64,000 nucleotides of DNA, taken from contig NZ_CP060488.1 of assembly GCF_014334015.1 (NCBI RefSeq), positions 496,001 through 560,000 of the forward strand, in the 5' to 3' direction. A program made the translations under genes and the position numbers. Below are positions 57,044 to 64,000 of the stretch, piece after piece. The DNA comes from Bacteroides sp. M10 (GTDB taxonomy: Bacteria > Bacteroidota > Bacteroidia > Bacteroidales > Bacteroidaceae). The first letter of the stretch is position 1. The number at the start of each line of letters is the position of its first letter. The notes beneath the pieces were generated by a model. That model was not told where the DNA came from, did no database searches, and saw only the letters and a program-made list of their open reading frames with translations.

Positions 57044-58699
57044 ATGAAATGCAGAATTATACTCGAACTATTAGCAATTCTCTTTTTTACAGGATGTTAC
57101 AATAGAGAACAGATTTCCCGGCTCGACGAGGCGGAAGCGCTGTTACAAAATAAGCCGGACAGCGCCTTTACAATATTACAACAGCTCAAGCCGGAAGGAA
57201 GACAGGCAGAACAGGCCAGATATGCACTACTTTATTCTGAAGCCTTAGATAAAAACCATATTAAGGTAACCAATGATTCGCTGATTCGCCAGGCCTGGAA
57301 TCATTATAAGTATCATCCTCAAGATCTACGTCGCCAATGTAAAACTCTCTATTATTGGGGACGAATCAAGCTACGGACAGGAGACAAACCGGGAGCATTA
57401 CGGCTTTTCCTGGAAATTGAAGAGAAACTAAAAGATACCAATGAGCCTTATTATACAGGGCTTTTATACAGCCAAATCGGTGAAGTATATTATGAACAAA
57501 TGAATTATAACCGGGCTTATCATTATTTTCGGGAAGCTCGCAACAACTTCCGGCAATCAAATAATGTCCGGGAAGAAACAGAGGCTACTCTCGATATGGC
57601 AGCCGCTACCTTTCATTCGAAAGACATAGAAAAAGCGATGCGCCTCTATTCCGCCGCACTTGATTTAGCCGATGAACTAAAGAACGATCACTTAGCCCAA
57701 ACAAGTCTCACCAATCTCGCCTCTCTCTATGTAGTGTCAGGTAAGAAACAGATTCCTCATGATCTACTGCAACGTATCGAATTTTCAGCCCGGCGAGATA
57801 CACTGTACGGATATCATACACTAGTAGACGTGAATCTCATAAAAAACCGCCTAGACAGTGCACGCCACTATCTGACACTTGCAGAAGCAAATACCACCGA
57901 TATTCGTGATATGGCAGAACTGCAATACACCGCATATCGGATTGAAGCACAAGCCAAGAATTTTAAGCAAGCAACCGATAATATACACCGTTACATCTAC
58001 CTCACAGATTCTTTGACACGCTCAAACATGCAATTTTCCGCCGGCATGGTTGAACGCGAGTATTTCAAAGAGCAATCGGATTTTACTGAATACCGGATGA
58101 AAAACCGTATAATTTGGGAGATTGCCACAGCAACCATCGTTTTCCTGATAATAGGAATAGCCTACTATATCATTCGTCAACGTCTGCGCCTGCAACGTGA
58201 GCGTACCGATCACTATCTGTTACTTGCGGAAGAAGCCAACTCCGAATACAAGACCCTGATAGAACATCTGGAAGGCCAACGCAATGCAGAAAGCCATTTA
58301 AAAGGTTTAATAGCTTCACGTTTCGATATTATAGATAAACTGGGAAAAACTTACTACGAACGTGAAAATACCGCTTCCCAACAGGCTGCCATGTTCCACG
58401 AAGTAAAGCAGATAATCACCAATTTTGCAGAGAATAATGAAATGCTGCAAGAACTGGAACTAATCGTGAACACCTGTCATGATAATGCTATGGAGAAACT
58501 TCGGAATGATTTTCCGACAATGAAAGAAGCTGACATCCGATTACTTTGCTATATTTTCGTAGGTTTTTCTCCACAAGTAATCAGCCTGTTTATGAAAGAC
58601 ACGGTTGCCAATGTATATGCCCGTAAATCACGACTTAAATCGCGTATCAAATCGGCAGAAACGATCAATAAAGATCTGTTTTTAGCTCTTTTCGGATAG
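57044..58699 (+). CDS. TPR - membrane - HTH regulator (lipoprotein-type N-terminus)
   Basis: This is a 551-aa sensor-regulator of a kind common in Bacteroidota. The signal ends at FTGC (about residue 18), followed by tetratricopeptide-like repeats (about 25-330; YYTGLLYSQIGEVYYEQMNYNRAYHYFREA), a membrane helix (about 362-382; IWEIATATIVFLIIGIAYYII), a coiled coil (about 385-430) and a C-terminal LuxR-like HTH (about 490-540; MKEADIRLLCYIFVGFSPQVISLFM, then NVYARKSRLKSRI). It probably detects a periplasmic signal and controls the two lipoprotein genes downstream (inferred from position). Confidence 0.83.
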   Translation: MKCRIILELLAILFFTGCYNREQISRLDEAEALLQNKPDSAFTILQQLKPEGRQAEQARYALLYSEALDKNHIKVTNDSLIRQAWNHYKYHPQDLRRQCKTLYYWGRIKLRTGDKPGALRLFLEIEEKLKDTNEPYYTGLLYSQIGEVYYEQMNYNRAYHYFREARNNFRQSNNVREETEATLDMAAATFHSKDIEKAMRLYSAALDLADELKNDHLAQTSLTNLASLYVVSGKKQIPHDLLQRIEFSARRDTLYGYHTLVDVNLIKNRLDSARHYLTLAEANTTDIRDMAELQYTAYRIEAQAKNFKQATDNIHRYIYLTDSLTRSNMQFSAGMVEREYFKEQSDFTEYRMKNRIIWEIATATIVFLIIGIAYYIIRQRLRLQRERTDHYLLLAEEANSEYKTLIEHLEGQRNAESHLKGLIASRFDIIDKLGKTYYERENTASQQAAMFHEVKQIITNFAENNEMLQELELIVNTCHDNAMEKLRNDFPTMKEADIRLLCYIFVGFSPQVISLFMKDTVANVYARKSRLKSRIKSAETINKDLFLALFG

Positions 58700-58823
58700 G
58701 TGTTAGACCAGTGTTAGAAATCTTAGAATACAATCCAAATAATCTACTGAATATCAATACGTTTAAAAACAAAGTGTTAGATTTACAAAATCGCATCATA
58801 ACTCAAAACCGATGTAATCTTAG

Positions 58824-58831
58824 TACTTTTG
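58824..58831 (+). promoter_or_regulatory. Predicted -7 box of the lipoprotein/BspA operon
   Basis: TACTTTTG matches TAnnTTTG, 30 nt before the ATG at 58862. No -33 TTG is seen, as expected for an activated promoter. Confidence 0.5.
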
Positions 58832-58861
58832 CATTCGTAAAAATTGAAAAAAGAAAAGATT

Positions 58862-59266
58862 ATGAGAAAGATTGTTATTCTACTAAGCACCATGCTTTTC
58901 ATGGTAGCATGCGAAAAAGGAAACGAAGAAGTAAAAGAAGCTAAGGTAGTAGTATCCGTTTATGATGAGAATGGAAAAATGATAACGGGAGTTCCCGTAA
59001 AAATGTATAATGAAAAAGATTATAAGATTTTTGAAAAAGATAATTTAACCTCGCCTACCGCAATTATTCAGACAAATAAGAGTGGCATAGCAACCTTTAC
59101 CCTGCCACAAGAAGAATGGTTTGCAGCGCAATCGCAACGATTCCTGACCTTCGTGGTGCAAGAGGGAGGCGGCCCCGATAACTACCAGATATGGTCTGCC
59201 GGCAAGACTGTAGAAGCCGGAAAAGTCGTCAAAATAGAAATACGTTTAACCCAATTTCCCAACTAA
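58862..59266 (+). CDS. Small lipoprotein with prealbumin/Ig-like domain
   Basis: This is a 134-aa lipoprotein ([17 protein letters not shown]) with one beta-sandwich domain of the carboxypeptidase-regulatory type ([36 protein letters not shown]). The function is unknown. The ATG at 58862 is chosen; the reading frame reaches back to a TTG at 58844, which would spoil the signal peptide. The stop is 11 nt before the BspA-like gene, so the two are co-transcribed. Confidence 0.8.
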   Translation: MRKIVILLSTMLFMVACEKGNEEVKEAKVVVSVYDENGKMITGVPVKMYNEKDYKIFEKDNLTSPTAIIQTNKSGIATFTLPQEEWFAAQSQRFLTFVVQEGGGPDNYQIWSAGKTVEAGKVVKIEIRLTQFPN

Positions 59267-59277
59267 ACTTTTATCAC

Positions 59278-60564
59278 ATGAAACAAACCAAACTTCATAG
59301 AATGACAGCACTTTGCCTGCAAATAGTTATAGCAGTTACATTACTAAGTTGCAGCACTGAAAATGACGAATACAAGAAAGATTCACCTTTGGAGGAAAAG
59401 CCGTCTGCTCCCGCAGGAGCTTTACTTGAAAATTTCTCCATAGAACAATTACCCTCAAAGACGATTTATGCATTAGGAGAAAATATAGACTTAACCGGCC
59501 TTAACGTGACAGGTGAATATGATGACGGGAAAAAACGTCCTGTGAATGTAACCTTGGCACAGATCAGTGGTTTCTCTTCATCCACACCTGTCGACAAACA
59601 AGAAGTGACCATAACAATAGAAGGAAAGCAGAAGAGCTTCACCATTCAGGTTGCACCTGTCCGTGTAGAAAATGGAGTATTGACAGAAGTCTTGAAAGGA
59701 TATAATGAAATCATACTCCCCAATAGTGTGAAATCAATTCCTAAAGACGCCTTTAGTAACAGCCAAATAAACAAGGTAGTACTCAATGAAGGACTAAAAT
59801 CTATTGGAGACATGGCTTTCTTCAATTCAACCGTTCAGGAAATTGTGTTTCCATCAACCTTGGAGCAGCTTAAAGAAGACATCTTCTATTATTGCTACAA
59901 CCTGAAAAAAGCAGATCTAAGCAAGACTAAAATCACTAAACTTCCTGCCAGTACATTTGTATATGCAGGTATTGAAGAAGTGTTATTGCCCGTGACACTA
60001 AAAGAAATCGGATCGCAGGCATTCCTCAAGACCTCTCAATTGAAAACCATCGAGATTCCGGAGAATGTAAGCACCATTGGCCAGGAAGCATTCCGGGAAA
60101 GTGGTATTACGACTGTGAAGTTACCAAATGGTGTTACAAACATAGCAAGCAGGGCTTTTTACTACTGTCCGGAATTGACGGAAATAGTCACCTACGGAAC
60201 AATGTCCAACGATGATCCCAATGCTATGATCCACGCCTATTGCCTGGAAGGATGCCCCCAATTGACTCGCTTCGAGATTCCGCAAAGCATCCGGATATTG
60301 GGACAAGGGTTATTAGGGGGAAATCGAAAAGTCACCCAATTAACAATCCCGGCCAACGTCACACAGATTAATTTTTCAGCTTTCAACAATACAAGTATTA
60401 GGGAAGTAAAAGTAGAAGGAACAACACCTCCTCAAGTATTGGAAAGAGTATGGTACGGATTTCCGGATGACATTACCATTATTCGTGTTCCAGCCGAATC
60501 AGTAGATAAATACAAGAATGCAAACGGGTGGAAAGATTATACAAATAAAATAGCAACGTCTTAA
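59278..60564 (+). CDS. BspA-like leucine-rich repeat lipoprotein
   Basis: This 428-aa lipoprotein has its lipobox at LLSC (about residue 24), a bacterial Ig-like domain (about 50-125; [20 protein letters not shown]) and a run of BspA-type LRR_5 repeats (about 140-400; [58 protein letters not shown]). BspA proteins bind host or bacterial surface proteins. The ATG at 59278 follows the previous gene by 11 nt and opens the signal peptide. A strong terminator follows the stop. Confidence 0.88.
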   Translation: MKQTKLHRMTALCLQIVIAVTLLSCSTENDEYKKDSPLEEKPSAPAGALLENFSIEQLPSKTIYALGENIDLTGLNVTGEYDDGKKRPVNVTLAQISGFSSSTPVDKQEVTITIEGKQKSFTIQVAPVRVENGVLTEVLKGYNEIILPNSVKSIPKDAFSNSQINKVVLNEGLKSIGDMAFFNSTVQEIVFPSTLEQLKEDIFYYCYNLKKADLSKTKITKLPASTFVYAGIEEVLLPVTLKEIGSQAFLKTSQLKTIEIPENVSTIGQEAFRESGITTVKLPNGVTNIASRAFYYCPELTEIVTYGTMSNDDPNAMIHAYCLEGCPQLTRFEIPQSIRILGQGLLGGNRKVTQLTIPANVTQINFSAFNNTSIREVKVEGTTPPQVLERVWYGFPDDITIIRVPAESVDKYKNANGWKDYTNKIATS

Positions 60565-60578
60565 CAATTCATAGCCTT

Positions 60579-60638
60579 TCGGTTATAATCGAAGAGTTCA
60601 ATACAGATTGCACTTCTTCTGATTATAACCGATTTTTT
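60579..60638 (+). terminator. Terminator of the lipoprotein/BspA operon
   Basis: A 12-bp perfect stem (60579-60590 and 60621-60632) encloses a 30-nt loop with further pairing (GAAGAG/CTTCTTC), followed by TTTTTT (60633-60638). It is 15 nt behind the stop and lies in a convergent space. Confidence 0.8.
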
Positions 60639-60650
60639 ATCAAGTTAGTA

Positions 60651-61358
60651 TTAAATCTCTCCATTTACTCCTAATCCAAACAGGGCAAAATCGCCCAGAC
60701 AAGGATCATCCGGAAACACTTTGCCTAATGCCACCGTTATCTGACGGGCGTTTTTCAAAGAAAAAGTTTCCGTATCCGTCAACTTGAAATAATGTGCTAC
60801 CCGGCATACATGTGTATCTAAAGGAACAATCAGATCTCTGCGATCAAAACTTTCCCAAATCCCCAAATCGACCTCCGAATCCCGACGAATCATCCAACGC
60901 AAAAACATATTCAGTTTCTTTTGAGGACTTTTGGCAGAGACTTCAAGAAATGCACATAACTTTTCCATTGGTATTCCGGGATATAACATCAAAACTTCCT
61001 CCAGACTTTCAAACTGTGTATAAGCCGTATATAATCGCCGAAAGTATCCATAAAAATCAGCATACGACAACATACGATAAAAGCTATTGGTCGCTCCCGA
61101 AGGAAAATCCTTCTCCCACTGCCGGGACAATACATATTGATAAGGCGAATCTCCCATTAATCTATGCAGTTCGTCCGCCTTCTTCAATATCTGTTTGCGA
61201 TTGCCAAAACTCATAATTGCCGTCAACAGACCACTGATTTCAATATCCTGTTTCAACGTATAGCGATGAGGGAACTGCACCGGATCACTTATAATAAAGT
61301 CTGCACGATGATAAATCTCCGCACACATCAAAAGTTTATTCTTTATATCTTCAGTCAT
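60651..61358 (-). CDS. TIGR02757 family protein (DUF2400)
   Basis: This is a 235-aa cytoplasmic helical protein of the conserved Bacteroidota family TIGR02757 (DUF2400). Typical blocks are HRADFIISDPVQFPHRY, LLTAIMSFGNRKQIL, MFLRWMIRRDSEVDLGIW, PLDTHVCRVAHYFKL and FPDDPCLGDFALFGLGV. The HhH/endonuclease III-like order of PLDTHVxR suggests a DNA-glycosylase-like fold, but activity is unknown. It lies 42 nt downstream of the MATE gene and is probably co-transcribed. Confidence 0.92.
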   Translation of the reverse strand: MTEDIKNKLLMCAEIYHRADFIISDPVQFPHRYTLKQDIEISGLLTAIMSFGNRKQILKKADELHRLMGDSPYQYVLSRQWEKDFPSGATNSFYRMLSYADFYGYFRRLYTAYTQFESLEEVLMLYPGIPMEKLCAFLEVSAKSPQKKLNMFLRWMIRRDSEVDLGIWESFDRRDLIVPLDTHVCRVAHYFKLTDTETFSLKNARQITVALGKVFPDDPCLGDFALFGLGVNGEI

Positions 61359-61400
61359 TTTGAGAAAGTATCAAGTATTGAAAGCACAAAAGTACATATT

Positions 61401-62693
61401 CTAGTTGAATTTCCTCTTTAAGTAAATAACGGATTGTATCCCTAATAAAATAACAAACAGATATTCTGCCGTCATATACACAGTCAGAGAAGCATGCAAA
61501 CATTCACTTAACAGATACAGATAAATCAAATATACCAGAATAGTGATTAACTGGAAGATAAAAGCGAGCTTCGTCTTTCCTGTACCGGTAACAGCATTGA
61601 TATAAACATATCCGGGCAGTGCAAAAGCATAATTCAACAGCATAACTATAAAAGGATAGAAAGCTAATCTCACCAGATTATCGTTATTCGTATAAAATCC
61701 GACAATCCATTGATTGCTCCAAAGAGCTATCCCTATCAACGGAAGTCTCACCACATAGCCCAGCTTAAGAACTTTACGACAAACAGGAAAAAGTTCTTTC
61801 CCCGCTCCTGCTCCAATCAAATTACTGACTAACGCTCCCGTAGTGGATGCAAAAGAATTGACTATCACAAAAAAGACGGTAGAAACACTACGGGTAATAT
61901 TGGAAATAGCAAGCTCTGTCTTTCCCAGATGCTCGATAGCAACGAAGAACAGAAACCAGGGAGCAACGCTGATAAAAGAGTGAAGCATACTCCATACAGA
62001 TAGCCTCAACAACTTTATTAACAATTTCCCATCATAAACGACCTTCAGCCCATATTTCACTTTATCTACCCTCACCCACATATATAATAGGAGTACGATA
62101 AAAGCTCCGAACTCTGCCAAAGAAGAAGCCATCGCCGCCCCGGATATACCCAGATTCAGTTCGAATATCAGCAGATAGTTAAAAGGAATATTGATACAGA
62201 TAGCCATGATAGCTGCTGCGGACAATGCTTTGGTCGTTGTTATCCCTACCAGAAAAGACCGGAAAGCTAAAAAAGGAAATGAGAACAACAAACCAAAGCT
62301 ACGCCAATCCAGATAATGAATCACTGCCCGGTAAATCTCATCCGAAGTTATCAACCGGCGTAAGATAAATGGAGAAACAAACAAAATCAGCAAACAAAGA
62401 ATGACTGCCATCCCCGACAGGAAATATAATCCCTGAAAAAATGTACGTCCCGTCTCTTTATAATGTTGTTCCCCATTTTTCCGGGCAATCATTACCTGCA
62501 GCCCGATGCTGAATCCGAAGCCCAGCATATAAACAGCCAAATAATAGATTCCGGCAAGCGCAGAAGCTCCCAGTTCGACTTCTCCCACATGCCCCAGGAA
62601 AATAGCGTCGGTAATATTGATTAATTGTTCCATCAGAATGCTCATCATCACAGGAAAGTTGATGAGCCATATTTGCTTATATGTATAATTCAT
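61401..62693 (-). CDS. MATE family efflux transporter
   Basis: This is a 430-aa inner-membrane protein with 12 predicted helices. The two MATE halves begin with INFPVMMSILMEQLINITDAIFLGHVGEVELGASALAG and NITRSVSTVFFVIVNSFASTTGALVSNLIGAGAGKE. Family members export cationic drugs or metabolites in exchange for H+ or Na+; the substrate here is unknown. The predicted promoter is over 200 nt upstream, leaving a structured leader (62783-62856) that may control it. Confidence 0.93.
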   Translation of the reverse strand: MNYTYKQIWLINFPVMMSILMEQLINITDAIFLGHVGEVELGASALAGIYYLAVYMLGFGFSIGLQVMIARKNGEQHYKETGRTFFQGLYFLSGMAVILCLLILFVSPFILRRLITSDEIYRAVIHYLDWRSFGLLFSFPFLAFRSFLVGITTTKALSAAAIMAICINIPFNYLLIFELNLGISGAAMASSLAEFGAFIVLLLYMWVRVDKVKYGLKVVYDGKLLIKLLRLSVWSMLHSFISVAPWFLFFVAIEHLGKTELAISNITRSVSTVFFVIVNSFASTTGALVSNLIGAGAGKELFPVCRKVLKLGYVVRLPLIGIALWSNQWIVGFYTNNDNLVRLAFYPFIVMLLNYAFALPGYVYINAVTGTGKTKLAFIFQLITILVYLIYLYLLSECLHASLTVYMTAEYLFVILLGIQSVIYLKRKFN

Positions 62694-62782
62694 TGCTCAA
62701 TTTTAAAATAATACGATACGGTATACCACATCATAGTAGCACACAGTTCCGTAAATTTATAAAAATGGATATAAAACTCTTT

Positions 62783-62856
62783 GGCAGGCGAGTAGTTGCC
62801 TGTCGGATAGCTGAATAGCCCTGTTAGAAATGATGCTATTCGTTGAGCGTAGCTAT
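62783..62856 (-). other. Structured element in the leader of the MATE gene
   Basis: Inverted repeats ATAGCT/AGCTAT (62807-62812, 62851-62856) and GAATAGC/GCTATTC (62813-62819, 62835-62841) form a nested two-part stem with a 9-nt bulge. A second stem pairs GGCAGGC (62783-62789) with GCCTGTC (62798-62804), with one G-T pair in + sense. It is between a predicted minus-strand promoter and the MATE start. I recognise no known riboswitch class. Confidence 0.45.
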
Positions 62857-62910
62857 ATGCAGAGTTTCATAAATAGATGAATACTGTTGGTTTATCAATC
62901 AATTACGCTA

Positions 62911-62941
62911 CAAAGATAATAAATCTTACTCTATATCACAA
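62911..62941 (-). promoter_or_regulatory. Predicted promoter of the MATE-TIGR02757 operon
   Basis: The minus strand reads TTG (62941-62939), a 20-nt spacer and TATCTTTG (62918-62911), a full match to the Bacteroides consensus. Transcription would start near 62904, 210 nt before the MATE ATG. Confidence 0.65.
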
Positions 62942-63131
62942 TATGGTACGGTATTAGCAGATTACTTATAGTAAAGAGATGTATTAAAAACATTGATTAC
63001 GACATTAACAGATTGATTTATAAAGATATACCATATTCTAAAGCTAAAGAATGATTCTTAAATATCTTTCTCTTTTGAAAAAGGGCATATCATTTTGAAA
63101 AGAGTAGTAACCAATAAATAACCAGATAACA

Positions 63132-64000
63132 ATGAAAGTTTGTAAATTCGAGAAAATTAAAGATGAGGATGAAATGAAGCAAGTAATCAATTGTATTCAG
63201 AAAGAACATCCTTATGTAGCTGTAGTCCCTATATTGGCACAATTACAGGAGTGGTTACAGGCTATTTCCATCAGTTGGTTTCACGAAGAAGATGAAGCTT
63301 CTCATGCCACAGTCAATGCCATCGAAGCATATTGCTGTACCCTTGCCAATCATCTCATTATAGATTCGCACTTAAATCAGGAAATTAAAAACCGGATTCT
63401 GGAGTGCATAAAGAAAATACATATACTTGTAGAAGACAAAGCAGATTTACTGATTGATAAAATGATAAAAGCGGAAGTATACGGATTATCCAGCGATTTA
63501 TTCACTTATTGCTTACGTCAACAGGGTCTTCGTGCCCAAACATTAGATACCGGCAAACTTATACAGATCAACCTGGAAAGAAAGCCGGATATCCCATATA
63601 TTCAGGAATCTATCCAACAATACATTGACGAGAACCGGAATGTGGATATTTTTATCGCCCCACTTTCCATTTGCAGGAATGTGTATGGTGAAATAGACTT
63701 CATGAGCGAACAACGCAATGATTACTATGCAACAGTGCTTGCCACCCTATTCAAAGCGGACGAAATACTGTTATCCACCCCAATCAATCATATCTACGCA
63801 AACCGGAATTGTCTGCGAGAACAACATTCACTAACCTACATAGAAGCCGAACAACTGATTAACAGCGGAGTACACCTGCTCTACGCAGATTGTATCACCC
63901 TTGCGGCACGCTCTAATATAGTTATCCGCCTAACCGATACACACGATCTGTCAACAGAACGACTCTATATATCTTCCCATGACACAGGCAACAGTGTCAA
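63132..64000 (+). CDS. Degenerate aspartokinase-like protein (partial, runs off the window)
   Basis: The reading frame is open from the ATG at 63132 to the window end (289 codons). Its plan is that of aspartate kinase: start MKVCKF, then DTGKLIQI, PDIPYIQESIQQYI, YYATVLATLFKADEILL, LTYIEAEQLINSGVHLLYADCITLAARSNIVIRLTDT. The catalytic motifs are lost, however: the N-terminal KFGGTS is KFEKIK, and the GRGGSD-type motif reads SEQRND (about residue 191). It is therefore probably not a working kinase. It may be a regulatory or decaying paralogue; ACT domains, if any, lie beyond the edge. Confidence 0.72.
   Translation, partial: MKVCKFEKIKDEDEMKQVINCIQKEHPYVAVVPILAQLQEWLQAISISWFHEEDEASHATVNAIEAYCCTLANHLIIDSHLNQEIKNRILECIKKIHILVEDKADLLIDKMIKAEVYGLSSDLFTYCLRQQGLRAQTLDTGKLIQINLERKPDIPYIQESIQQYIDENRNVDIFIAPLSICRNVYGEIDFMSEQRNDYYATVLATLFKADEILLSTPINHIYANRNCLREQHSLTYIEAEQLINSGVHLLYADCITLAARSNIVIRLTDTHDLSTERLYISSHDTGNSV

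Larger units (their letters stand above)
62694..63131. other. Divergent intergenic region, MATE leader and upstream of the aspartokinase-like gene
   Basis: The 438-bp spacer holds the minus-strand promoter (62911-62941) and structured leader (62783-62856). The right part, before the aspartokinase-like gene, shows no clear TAnnTTTG box, only related T-rich strings, and no small gene. Confidence 0.45.

Noticed and set aside
58711..58944. 77-codon + strand ORF overlapping the small lipoprotein start
   Set aside because: Different frame from the lipoprotein, Arg/Lys-rich tail is a shadow, and the promoter box lies inside it.

Overview
The window comes from a Bacteroides-type gut Bacteroidota genome. 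The signs are tandem SusC/SusD pairs, GH92 mannosidases, a FecR anti-sigma factor, many Cys-anchored lipoproteins, a type V (fimbrillin) pilus operon and several promoters of the Bacteroides form TTG-N19..22-TAnnTTTG. No species call is attempted. There is one tRNA gene (Phe, GAA), and no CRISPR array, insertion sequence or rRNA was seen.

Layout. (1) 76-1125: a FecR anti-sigma factor on the + strand, converging on the next locus. (2) 1371-29851, minus strand: one large polysaccharide utilization locus (PUL). A membrane-spanning regulator (periplasmic LamG/kelch-like part, one membrane helix, cytoplasmic SARP-type winged helix plus TPR) lies directly upstream of a compact operon of 12 genes with gaps of at most 64 nt: SusC, SusD, SusC, SusD, a DUF1735/PKD/F5-8C lipoprotein, a clan GH-A lipoprotein, a ricin-GH2 enzyme, GH92, a second clan GH-A enzyme, a second GH92, a leucine-rich lipoprotein and GH16. 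In front of the first susC are direct repeats (TTAAGG-like on the minus strand) in 11-bp phase ending 9 nt from a -7 box. This is the geometry expected of SARP operators, and I regard this regulator/operator pair as the most notable system in the window. The enzymes suggest a heteroglycan with alpha-mannose caps and a beta-linked (galactose or glucose type) backbone or branches; the substrate itself cannot be read from sequence.

(3) 30226-33731: a histidine acid phosphatase (MINPP-like) in operon with a third GH92. (4) 33962-38701: housekeeping operon sppA-lpxK-punA-thiL, ending at a terminator, then tRNA-Phe. (5) 39073-42535: cold-shock-domain protein, DEAD-box helicase, flavin oxidoreductase and an RRM RNA-binding protein, all minus strand. 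(6) 42847-48444: an AIPR/DGQHR-like possible defence gene, a PAS-LuxR regulator, a nucleotidyltransferase-fold protein, a HelD-like helicase and a DUF1905 protein.

(7) 48445-55620: a long AT-rich intergenic region with a 33-bp palindrome, a truncated HU-like ORF, then a fimbrial operon (OmpA-DUF3575, DUF5119, major fimbrillin, hairpin, large tip-like fimbrillin) with an AraC regulator behind it. (8) 57044-60564: a TPR-membrane-HTH regulator followed by two lipoproteins, one BspA-like. (9) 60651-64000: a TIGR02757 protein, a MATE exporter with a long structured leader, and the start of a degenerate aspartokinase-like gene that runs off the window.
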